Source: JAZGAE01 sp036475545 (GTDB lineage Bacteria; Pseudomonadota; Alphaproteobacteria; DATDPM01). Taken from it: 28,407 nt of DNA. The DNA lies in the NCBI GenBank assembly GCA_036475545.1, contig JAZGAE010000018.1, positions 1-28,407 of the forward strand, in the 5' to 3' direction. Of the stretch, positions 1 to 6,876 are shown piece by piece. Within the stretch, counting starts at the first letter, position 1. Every line of letters begins with the position of its first letter. The notes below the pieces were generated by a model that was not told the DNA's origin, ran no database searches, and saw only the letters and a program-made list of their open reading frames with translations. The position numbers were made by a program, and so were the translations under genes.

Positions 1-27
1 CGGGGCGGGCGCCCGCGGCGTTGCGCC
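1..27. repeat. Inverted copy of part of the dispersed palindromic element
   Basis: Bases 1-27 match the reverse complement of 27325-27351 at 26 of 27 positions (mismatch at base 15). In addition, gcgttgcgccg at 18-28 is the perfect reverse complement of cggcgcaacgc at 85-95, so the segment downstream of phaC can fold into an 11-bp stem. A small internal hairpin (gatgc/gcatc, 36-49) lies in the loop. The element probably continues past the left window edge. Confidence 0.6.
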
Positions 28-84
28 GCTCGGCCGATGCCCCCGCATCGCCCTTCGCGCCGCGCCTGGCGGATCGCCTCGCCA

Positions 85-127
85 CGGCGCAACGCAGCCG
101 ATTCCACCTGACCGGATTATGCTCTAG
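85..127 (-). repeat. 43-bp dispersed repeat, copy 1 (at phaC 3' end)
   Basis: This 43-base stretch recurs in the same orientation at 27350-27392 with one difference (t at 120, c at 27385). Read on the minus strand it begins CTAGAGCATAATCCGG. It covers the last two full codons and the TAA stop of phaC plus the adjacent intergenic DNA. The GAGCRTRATCCGG-like start resembles the short palindromic intergenic repeats that are frequent in alphaproteobacterial chromosomes. That family assignment is from memory and is not tested here. Confidence 0.8.
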
Positions 128-1907
128 CCTTGACGTAGGAGCCAGGGGCGTCCTCGATCGGCGTCAGCTTGCCGCCGCCGGGGGTCCGCGCCGGGACCTT
201 CTTGCCCCCCCGGCGGGCGACCCATTTTCTCCAGTCGTCCCACCACGAGCCACTGTGTTGTTCGGCTCCCAGGAACCAGCGCTCCGGGTTTTTCGGCGTC
301 CTTGCATTGGTCCAATGGAAATACTTGTTCGCGGCCGGAGGGTTGATGACGCCGGCGATGTGGCCCGAGGCCGAAAGCACGAATCGGACCGGCCCGGAGA
401 AGAGCTGCGTCGCCGAGTAAGTCGATCTCCAGGGCGCGATGTGGTCCTCGCGCGTGGACAGGAAGTAGGCCGGCACCTTGACCCTGGAGAGATCTATGGG
501 CACGCCCTTGAGCGTGATCCCGCCGGGCCTAACCAGAACGTTCTCCTGGTAGAACTTGCGCAAATAGAAGCTGTGCATGGCGGCCGGCATCCGGGTGGAG
601 TCGGAGTTCCAGTAGAGGAGGTCGAACGGGAAGGGGTCCTTGCCCAGCAAATAGTTGTTGATGACGAACGACCAGATGAGGTCGTTGGCCCGCAGCATGT
701 TGAAGGTCGTGGCCATGTACTGGCCCTCGAGATAGCCCTTCCGGTTCATGCGGTGTTCGAGATAGTCGAGCTGCTCTTCGTCGACGAAGACCGAGAGCTC
801 GCCGGCCTCGGCGAAATCGATCATCGTGGCGAGGTAGGTGGCGCTGACGATGCGCTCGTCCCCCTTCGCCGCCATGTAGGAGAGCATGCACGCAAGCAGC
901 GTGCCCCCCAGGCAATAACCGACGGCGTTCACCTTTTCCACGCCCGTCGCCGTGGCGATGATGTCGAGCGCGGCGAGCGGGCCCCCCGTCATGTAGTCCT
1001 CGAACGTCTTTTCGGCCAAGGTCGCGTCCGGGTTGACCCAGGAAACGACGAACACCGTGTGGCCCCGCTCGACCGCCCATTTGATGAACGAGTTGCTCTC
1101 GCGCAAATCCAGGATGTAGTACTTGTTGATCCAGGGCGGAATGATCAGCAGGGGGCGCTCGTAAACGGTCTCGGTCGCCGGCCGGTACTGGAGGAGCTGC
1201 ATCAGCTCGTTCTGGTAGATGACCTTGCCCGGCGTGGTGGCGATGTTGTCTCCGACGCTGAACGCCTCGGTGTCGGTCATCTTGATCTTGAGCCGCCCTT
1301 TGCCTCGCTCGAGGTCTTCCAGGAGGTTGTCCAGGCCCTTGACCAGGTTTTCGCCGCCGGTCTCGATGGTCATGCGAAGCACTTCGGGATTGGTCAGCAC
1401 GAAGTTGCTGGGGGACATGGCGTCGGCGAACTGGCGGGTATAGAAATCCACCTTCCTGGCGGTCTTCTCATCCAGCCCTTCGACGTCCCTGACCGTTGAC
1501 TGCATCCAGCGCGAGGTCAGCAGATACGACTGCTTGATGAAGTCGAAGAGCATGTTGTCCTCCCAAGCGGTGTCCCTGAAGCGTCGATCCTCGTCGGCGG
1601 AGGCCACGGGCTCGATCTCTTCGCCCATCATGCGGCGGGCGGTGTGCTGCCAAAGGTTCATGTAGTCCTGCCACAGCGACATCTGGGCGCGGACCAGCTT
1701 CGCCGGATCGGCCATCATCTTGGCCGTGAGCTCCAGGAACGCGCTGCCGATGTTCAAGGGATCTTGGTGTCCCGGCTGGCTTTCGGACGACTGACGGCTC
1801 AGAAACGCCGACAGGATACGCTGGCTCCTCTCGGCGATTCCCGCCATCGTGCGTGAAATCTCCGCTGGGTCTGGAAACCTAATATCCGACCCGTGTTGAT
1901 CAGCCAT
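117..1907 (-). CDS. phaC: Class I poly(3-hydroxyalkanoate) synthase PhaC
   Basis: The product polymerises (R)-3-hydroxyacyl-CoA into polyhydroxyalkanoate at the granule surface, for carbon and energy storage. The protein has 596 residues, the usual size of class I PhaC. The N-terminal PhaC domain is followed by an alpha/beta hydrolase core. The lipase-like box GYCLGG carries the nucleophile Cys332, Asp488 lies in REDHIAPW, and His516 in SGHIAGVINPP, so the full Cys-Asp-His triad is present. The ATG at 1907 is chosen because AAGGGA sits about 7 bases upstream and the protein then begins MADQHGSD. An in-frame start at 1973 would add 22 residues of unlikely sequence. The last codons and TAA stop lie inside a dispersed repeat. 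No phasin, phaA or phaB is in the window, so the gene stands alone here. It is transcribed divergently from the OmpA-domain lipoprotein gene. Confidence 0.96.
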   Translation of the reverse strand: MADQHGSDIRFPDPAEISRTMAGIAERSQRILSAFLSRQSSESQPGHQDPLNIGSAFLELTAKMMADPAKLVRAQMSLWQDYMNLWQHTARRMMGEEIEPVASADEDRRFRDTAWEDNMLFDFIKQSYLLTSRWMQSTVRDVEGLDEKTARKVDFYTRQFADAMSPSNFVLTNPEVLRMTIETGGENLVKGLDNLLEDLERGKGRLKIKMTDTEAFSVGDNIATTPGKVIYQNELMQLLQYRPATETVYERPLLIIPPWINKYYILDLRESNSFIKWAVERGHTVFVVSWVNPDATLAEKTFEDYMTGGPLAALDIIATATGVEKVNAVGYCLGGTLLACMLSYMAAKGDERIVSATYLATMIDFAEAGELSVFVDEEQLDYLEHRMNRKGYLEGQYMATTFNMLRANDLIWSFVINNYLLGKDPFPFDLLYWNSDSTRMPAAMHSFYLRKFYQENVLVRPGGITLKGVPIDLSRVKVPAYFLSTREDHIAPWRSTYSATQLFSGPVRFVLSASGHIAGVINPPAANKYFHWTNARTPKNPERWFLGAEQHSGSWWDDWRKWVARRGGKKVPARTPGGGKLTPIEDAPGSYVKARA

Positions 1908-2059
1908 GTCGCAATCCCTTATAATTCCGTGGCATGTCGGCGGCGTCGTGACGGTGTCTACGCCGCGAAACAATATGTCGCGATTATCGTGTGCCGCAAT
2001 CTATTACCCAATGATTGGCGACGTTTCATCGCAAAATTAGCAGGACTTGGGGTTTGAAA

Positions 2060-3262
2060 ATGAGGAAGCTGCAATTTACTTCGTCTTTTCACGGGAGGAG
2101 TCAAGAGGCCGGCTTCCGGCGCGTCTTCGACCCGCGCCCCGCCGGCGCGGCCGCGATCGCCGTGCTGGTCGTTCTGGGAACTGTATCGGCGTGTTCCTAT
2201 GTGCCGGATGCGGTGAATCCCGTCCAGTGGTACAAAGGTGTGGCCGGGTGGTTCGGTGAAGACGAGGAGCCGGAGGCGGAGACCCGCACGGCCGAAGCGA
2301 CGGTCATGCCCGGGCCGTCCGGCGAGGAGCAGTCTTTCCCGACGCTGGCGGAGGTGCCGGAACGCCCCGTCCCGGCGACCACGCTGGCAGAGCGGCGCCG
2401 CATCATGGAGGGCCTCACCGCCGACCGCGAGCACGCCCGCTATGCCGAGGACCTTGCCGCCGCGGCGGCGGAGCCCGGACCGCTTCCGGCGGCCGAGCCC
2501 GAATCCCAGCCGGCGGCGCCGGCGCCCGAATTGGCCGCGCCCGCGGCCGAAGCCCCGTCCCCGCCGCCCAAGGCCGTTGCGGCCGCGCCCGAAGACGCGG
2601 GCCGGAAGCGGTTGATCTCCCCCTTGGAGACAACGCCCGTCCCGCCGCCGCCTGTGCCGAAGGCGGCGCCGGCCGAGATGGCTCGGGGAGTCGGTGGAGC
2701 GCCGTCTGCGGCTGCGCCCGGCGCCGGCGGGCTCGGCGAGCTTTACCAGGGCAAGCTGCAGGAGTCCGCCCCCACGGTGTCGACGGCGACGGTGGGCCCG
2801 GCCGCGCAGATCGCCGCCCTGCCGCTTGAGATGGGAGCTCCGGAGTCCCGGGAAGACATGCTCGCGCTGGGCCCCGCGGTGGACTGGGATCTGTTCAGAT
2901 CCACGGTTTCGATGCAGGTGGGAACGGTCGCATTCGCTCACAATTCGTCCCGTCTTGCACCGGCCAGCCGCAAGGTTCTCAAGGACGTCGCGCGGCTTCA
3001 TAAGGAGCGCGGCGGGATCATCCGCGTGATCGGCCATGCGAGCCACCGCACCCGGGACATGGATCCGGTGCGCCATCAGCTCGCGAACTTCACGGTTTCG
3101 GTCCGTCGCGCCGATGTCGTGGCGCGAGAGCTGGTCCGACACGGCGTCGAACCCAGTAAGCTTTTCGTCGGCGCGATATCGGACTCCGAGCCGATCTACT
3201 ACGAGTCCATGCCGGCGGGCGAAGCCGGAAACCGCCGGACCGAGATTTTTATCGATTATTAG
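2060..3262 (+). CDS. OmpA-domain outer-membrane lipoprotein
   Basis: This is a probable peptidoglycan-binding envelope lipoprotein of 400 residues. An N-terminal basic segment is followed by a hydrophobic stretch (about residues 28-44) ending in the lipobox-like TVSAC, with Cys45 as the likely lipidation site. A long Ala/Pro/Glu-rich region (about 130-230) looks like a flexible periplasmic spacer. The last 110 residues form an OmpA-like domain: VAFAHNSSRLAPASRKVL, then VIGHASHRT, and near the end GNRRTEIFI, as in OmpA_C/Pal/MotB proteins. The ATG at 2060 is preferred over the TTG at 2015 because it directly precedes the signal sequence, although the ribosome-binding site is weak. An intrinsic terminator follows the stop. 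The exact partner is unknown. Confidence 0.88.
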   Translation: MRKLQFTSSFHGRSQEAGFRRVFDPRPAGAAAIAVLVVLGTVSACSYVPDAVNPVQWYKGVAGWFGEDEEPEAETRTAEATVMPGPSGEEQSFPTLAEVPERPVPATTLAERRRIMEGLTADREHARYAEDLAAAAAEPGPLPAAEPESQPAAPAPELAAPAAEAPSPPPKAVAAAPEDAGRKRLISPLETTPVPPPPVPKAAPAEMARGVGGAPSAAAPGAGGLGELYQGKLQESAPTVSTATVGPAAQIAALPLEMGAPESREDMLALGPAVDWDLFRSTVSMQVGTVAFAHNSSRLAPASRKVLKDVARLHKERGGIIRVIGHASHRTRDMDPVRHQLANFTVSVRRADVVARELVRHGVEPSKLFVGAISDSEPIYYESMPAGEAGNRRTEIFIDY

Positions 3263-3280
3263 CAGGCCCCGCGTTACAAC

Positions 3281-3310
3281 CCCGCAGGAACGCAGAAAGC
3301 TGCGGGTTTT
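3281..3310 (+). terminator. Intrinsic terminator after the OmpA-domain lipoprotein gene
   Basis: A perfect 7-bp stem, CCCGCAG (3281-3287) with CTGCGGG (3300-3306), closes a 12-base loop and is followed by TTTT (3307-3310). It starts 18 bases past the stop at 3262 and separates this gene from the aminotransferase-hom group. Confidence 0.75.
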
Positions 3311-3354
3311 GGCCGGACGCTCGCCCGCCTGCCCGATTGGGGGACTTCCGGAGC

Positions 3355-4575
3355 ATGGCAGAGGACTTCTATCGAATTAAGCGGCTGCCGCCCTATGTCT
3401 TCGCCGAGGTCAACGCCATGAAGGCGGCGGCCCGGGCCCAGGGCGAAGACATTATCGACTTCGGAATGGGCAACCCGGACAGCCCGACCCCGCCGCACAT
3501 TGTCGAGAAGCTGGTCGAGACGGTCCGCGACCCGCATACGCACCGCTACTCCAACTCCCGCGGAATCCCGGGCCTGCGCAAGGCGCTCGCGAATTACTAC
3601 GAGCGGCGCTTCGACGTCTCGATCGACCCCGAGACCGAGGCCATCGTCACCATCGGCTCGAAAGAGGGGCTGAGCAATCTGGCCCAGGCCGTCACCGGGC
3701 CCGGCGACGTCGCGCTCGTGCCCAATCCGACTTACCCGATCCACGCCTTCGGGTTCATCATCGCCGGCGCCACCGTCCGCCATATGCCGGTCGGGCCCGA
3801 TGTCGATTTCATGGCCGGGCTGGAGCGCGCGGTGAAATACAGCATTCCGGCGCCGCTCGTCCTCTTGCTCAACTTTCCCTCCAACCCAACGGCGCAGGTC
3901 GTGGACCTCGACTTTTTCGCCGAAGTGGTGAGTTACTGCCGCGCCCACGGGCTGATCATCATCTCCGATCTGGCCTACTCCGAGATCTATTTCACGGACC
4001 CGCCACCGCCCTCGGTCCTGCAGGTCCCGGGCGCCAAGGACATCGCCGTCGAGTTCACTTCGTTGAGCAAGACCTATTCGATGCCCGGCTGGCGCATCGG
4101 GTTTGCGGCCGGGAACGAGCGGCTGATCCACGCGCTGGGGCGCATCAAGTCCTACGTGGACTACGGCGCCTTCACCCCCGTCCAGGTCGCGGCCACGGCG
4201 GCCCTCAACGGCCCGCAGGACTGTGTGGAGGAAATTCGCAAGATCTACCGGGATCGCCGCGACGTGTTGATCGAGGGTCTCGCCGCCGCGGGCTGGGACA
4301 TCCCGAGTCCGGCTGCCTCCATGTTCGCCTGGGCGCCGATCCCGCCGGCCTTCGCCCGGCTGGGGTCGCTGGAGTTCTCGAAGCGCTTGCTGAGCGAGGC
4401 GAAGGTGGCGGTTTCGCCGGGGATCGGCTTCGGTGAATACGGCGAGGGTTTCGTACGCTTTGCCCTCGTGGAGAATCGCCAGAGAACCCGACAAGCGATA
4501 AGGAATATCAAGGGGTTCCTGGCATCTGCTGATAAAGAACTCAAAACATCGGCCCACCCGGCGCTGGCCTCTTGA
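3355..4575 (+). CDS. Class I/II PLP-dependent aminotransferase (AlaC/LL-DAP aminotransferase-like)
   Basis: This 406-residue fold-type I aminotransferase shows the main PLP-site motifs: FPSNPTA (Asn177), SDLAYSEI (Asp205, Tyr208) and SLSKTYSMPGWRIGF with the Schiff-base lysine Lys239 and substrate-carboxylate Arg247. The N-terminal text LPPYVFAEVNAMK and DFGMGNPDSPTP is typical of the alanine/LL-diaminopimelate aminotransferase branch. Its position directly upstream of homoserine dehydrogenase suggests a role in aspartate-family or alanine metabolism, but the substrate cannot be read from sequence. The ATG at 3355 is preferred over the TTG at 3337 because it gives the conserved start MAEDFYRIKRLPPYVF. 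The TGA stop overlaps the TTG start of hom. Confidence 0.92.
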   Translation: MAEDFYRIKRLPPYVFAEVNAMKAAARAQGEDIIDFGMGNPDSPTPPHIVEKLVETVRDPHTHRYSNSRGIPGLRKALANYYERRFDVSIDPETEAIVTIGSKEGLSNLAQAVTGPGDVALVPNPTYPIHAFGFIIAGATVRHMPVGPDVDFMAGLERAVKYSIPAPLVLLLNFPSNPTAQVVDLDFFAEVVSYCRAHGLIIISDLAYSEIYFTDPPPPSVLQVPGAKDIAVEFTSLSKTYSMPGWRIGFAAGNERLIHALGRIKSYVDYGAFTPVQVAATAALNGPQDCVEEIRKIYRDRRDVLIEGLAAAGWDIPSPAASMFAWAPIPPAFARLGSLEFSKRLLSEAKVAVSPGIGFGEYGEGFVRFALVENRQRTRQAIRNIKGFLASADKELKTSAHPALAS

Positions 4576-5864
4576 GCGACCCCATCACCATCGCTGTCGC
4601 CGGTCTCGGCACGGTTGGAGCCGGCACCCTGAAGCTTTTGCAACGCCACGCCGGCCTCATTGAACAGCGCTGTGGCCGGCGGATCGAGGTGGCGGCGGTC
4701 TCGGCCCGCGACCGCGAGCGCGACCGTGGCGTCGATCTTGGCGCGGCGGTTTGGTACGACGACGCCGTGGCCATGGCGGCCGCGCCCGGGACGGAGGTGG
4801 TCGTCGAGCTCATCGGCGGGGCCGAGGGAGTGGCCAAGGCCGTGTGCGAGGCGGCCATCGCCGCGGGCAAGCACGTGGTGACCGCGAACAAGGCGCTGCT
4901 GGCCCATCACGGCGTCGCGCTGGCACGGGCGGCGGAGGGGAAGGGCGTCACCGTTGGCTACGAGGCGGCCGTGGCCGGCGGGATACCGATCGTCAAGGGC
5001 CTCCGTGAAGGGCTCGCCGGCAACAGAATCACGCGCGTCTACGGGATCCTTAACGGCACCTGCAACTACATCCTGACCACTATGCGCGAGACCGGGAACG
5101 AGTTCGCGGACGTGTTGGAGGAGGCGCGCAGGCTCGGATACGCGGAGGCCGATCCCAGTTTCGACATCGACGGCATCGACGCCGCCCATAAGCTCGCCAT
5201 CTTGACCAGCGTGGCGTTCGGTTGCGAGATCAATTTCGACGGAGTCTTCGTCGAGGGAATCCGCCATGTCTCGGCGCTCGACATCACCTTCGCCGAGGAG
5301 CTCGAGTACCGCATCAAGCTCTTGGCGCTGGCGCGGCTCACCGAGAACGGCGTGGAGCAGCGGGTGCATCCGTGCATGGTCCCGAACCGCGCCGCCATCG
5401 CCTATGTCGAGGACGTCGACAACGCCGTCGTGGCCGAGGGCGACTTCGTCGGCGACGTCATGTTCGAGGGCCCCGGGGCGGGCGCGGGGCCGACCGCCTC
5501 GGCCGTGGTCGCGGACCTCATCGACCTCGTCCGCGGCCGGCGGCTCGCGACCTTGGGGCTTCCGGTGGAGACCCTTGCCAAGGTCCCGGCCGCGCCGATG
5601 GAACGGCACCGCGGGCCCTATTACATTCGCCTAATGGTCTTGGACCGGCCCGGCGTGATCGCCGATGTCGCGGCCGCCATGCGCGACGAGGCGATCTCGG
5701 TGGAGTCGATGCTGCAGCACGGACGTGCGCCCGGGGAGGCGGTGCCCGTGGTGCTGACGACCCACGAAACCGAAGAGGCGTCGATGAACCGGGCCCTGGC
5801 GCGAATCGCGCAACTAGAGACGGTGGTTGAGCCACCGCGTATGATAAGGATCGAACCGCTCTAG
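4572..5864 (+). CDS. hom: Homoserine dehydrogenase
   Basis: The enzyme reduces aspartate semialdehyde to homoserine with NAD(P)H, at the branch point to threonine, methionine and isoleucine. The protein has 430 residues. The N-terminal Rossmann fold is AVAGLGTVGAGTLKLL. The catalytic domain includes VTANKALLAHHG, GILNGTCNYIL and EADPSFDIDGIDAAHK, with the conserved acidic residues and lysine. A C-terminal ACT domain (about 350-430, beginning YYIRLMVLDRPGVIADVA) implies amino-acid feedback control, usually by threonine in this family. The start is TTG at 4572, embedded in the TTGA that ends the aminotransferase gene. The next residues, MSDPITIAVAGLG, match the family N-terminus, so translational coupling is likely. 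glpX begins 25 bases downstream. Confidence 0.95.
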   Translation: MSDPITIAVAGLGTVGAGTLKLLQRHAGLIEQRCGRRIEVAAVSARDRERDRGVDLGAAVWYDDAVAMAAAPGTEVVVELIGGAEGVAKAVCEAAIAAGKHVVTANKALLAHHGVALARAAEGKGVTVGYEAAVAGGIPIVKGLREGLAGNRITRVYGILNGTCNYILTTMRETGNEFADVLEEARRLGYAEADPSFDIDGIDAAHKLAILTSVAFGCEINFDGVFVEGIRHVSALDITFAEELEYRIKLLALARLTENGVEQRVHPCMVPNRAAIAYVEDVDNAVVAEGDFVGDVMFEGPGAGAGPTASAVVADLIDLVRGRRLATLGLPVETLAKVPAAPMERHRGPYYIRLMVLDRPGVIADVAAAMRDEAISVESMLQHGRAPGEAVPVVLTTHETEEASMNRALARIAQLETVVEPPRMIRIEPL

Positions 5865-5889
5865 CAGCGGCGCAAGGGGGAGGCGCGAG

Positions 5890-6873
5890 ATGGCGGACCG
5901 CCTGGATGCCAATCTGGCGCTGGCCGCGGCCCGGGTGACCGAGGCGGCCGCGCTTTTCGCCGCCCGGTACATGGGATGCGGGGACGAGAAGGTGGCGGAC
6001 CAGGGGGCCATCGAGGCCATGAGTGAGGCCCTCGCCGCTCTCGCCATCGACGGCACGATCGTGGTGGGCGAGGGCCTCGAGGGCGCCGCCCCCAAACTTT
6101 ACGTCGGCGAAAAGGTCGGGACCGGAAAGGGTCCGCCGGTCGATATCGCCCTCGACCCCCTGGAAGGGGCGACGATCACCGCCCGCGGCGGCCCCAACGC
6201 CCTTGCCGTCGTCGCTCTCGCCAATCGGGGCGGCCTTCTCACCACCCCGGACATCTACATGGAGAAGATCGCCGTAGGCGGGGGCCTGCCCGAAGGCGTG
6301 GTCGGCCTCGATGAGGAGCCGGGCGTCAACCTCGCGAACCTGGCCAAGGCCAAGAACAGCGACATTTCCGACCTGGTCGTCTGCATCCTCGACCGACCGC
6401 GCCACGCCGAGCTCATTGCCAAGGTGCGCGAGGCCGGCGCTCGCATCATGCTGATCGAGGACGGCGACGTGAGCGGCGTGGTCGCGACCGCCATTCCGGA
6501 AAGCGGGGTGGACGCCTATATGGGCGTCGGCGGCGCGCCGGAAGGGGTGCTGGCCGCCGCGGCGCTCAGGTGCATCGGCGGTCAGATGCAGGGGCGACTC
6601 GCGATCCGCAACGACGACGACCGGGCCAAGGCGGCGCAGTGCGGGATCGGCGACCTGGAGCGCGTCTACGGCGTCGAGGATCTGGCGCACGGCGAGGTGA
6701 TGTTCGCCGCCACCGGGGTCACCAACGGGGCCATGCTCCGGGGCGTGCGCCGCACCAGCGCCGGCGCCTATACCCATAGCATCATGACGTCGTCATCCGC
6801 CGGGACGGTGCGCTGGATGGAAGCCTATCACCATTTCACCCACGGCGACGGCCCCAGGCGCGCGGAGCCCTGA
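5890..6873 (+). CDS. glpX: Class II fructose-1,6-bisphosphatase-like protein GlpX, altered active site
   Basis: GlpX proteins hydrolyse fructose 1,6-bisphosphate (some also sedoheptulose 1,7-bisphosphate) in gluconeogenesis. This 327-residue protein aligns along its whole length with E. coli GlpX (336 residues). It keeps the metal-site pattern: Asp37, Glu61 in VGEG, Asp89 and Glu92 in DPLEG, and GGAPEG near the C-terminus. It also keeps APDxYMEK-like text (TPDIYMEK) and DRPRH. However, the usual GEGExDEAPMLY is GEGLEGAAPKLY here, placing Gly65 where E. coli has Asp61. DPxEGT is DPLEGA, placing Ala94 where E. coli has the proposed catalytic Thr90. Activity is therefore uncertain. A strong GGGGGAGG ribosome-binding site precedes the ATG. 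The hom-glpX-recJ spacing suggests co-transcription. Confidence 0.87.
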   Translation: MADRLDANLALAAARVTEAAALFAARYMGCGDEKVADQGAIEAMSEALAALAIDGTIVVGEGLEGAAPKLYVGEKVGTGKGPPVDIALDPLEGATITARGGPNALAVVALANRGGLLTTPDIYMEKIAVGGGLPEGVVGLDEEPGVNLANLAKAKNSDISDLVVCILDRPRHAELIAKVREAGARIMLIEDGDVSGVVATAIPESGVDAYMGVGGAPEGVLAAAALRCIGGQMQGRLAIRNDDDRAKAAQCGIGDLERVYGVEDLAHGEVMFAATGVTNGAMLRGVRRTSAGAYTHSIMTSSSAGTVRWMEAYHHFTHGDGPRRAEP

Positions 6874-6876
6874 GGC

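Noticed and set aside
21..1499. Long plus-strand open frame of 492 codons opposite phaC
   Set aside because: It lies wholly antisense to a clear PHA synthase gene. Its product is rich in Arg, Gly, His and Val with no domain, which is typical of a high-GC shadow frame.
4245..5609. Minus-strand open frame of 454 codons opposite the aminotransferase and hom genes
   Set aside because: It spans two well-recognised plus-strand genes and has low-complexity composition with no motif.
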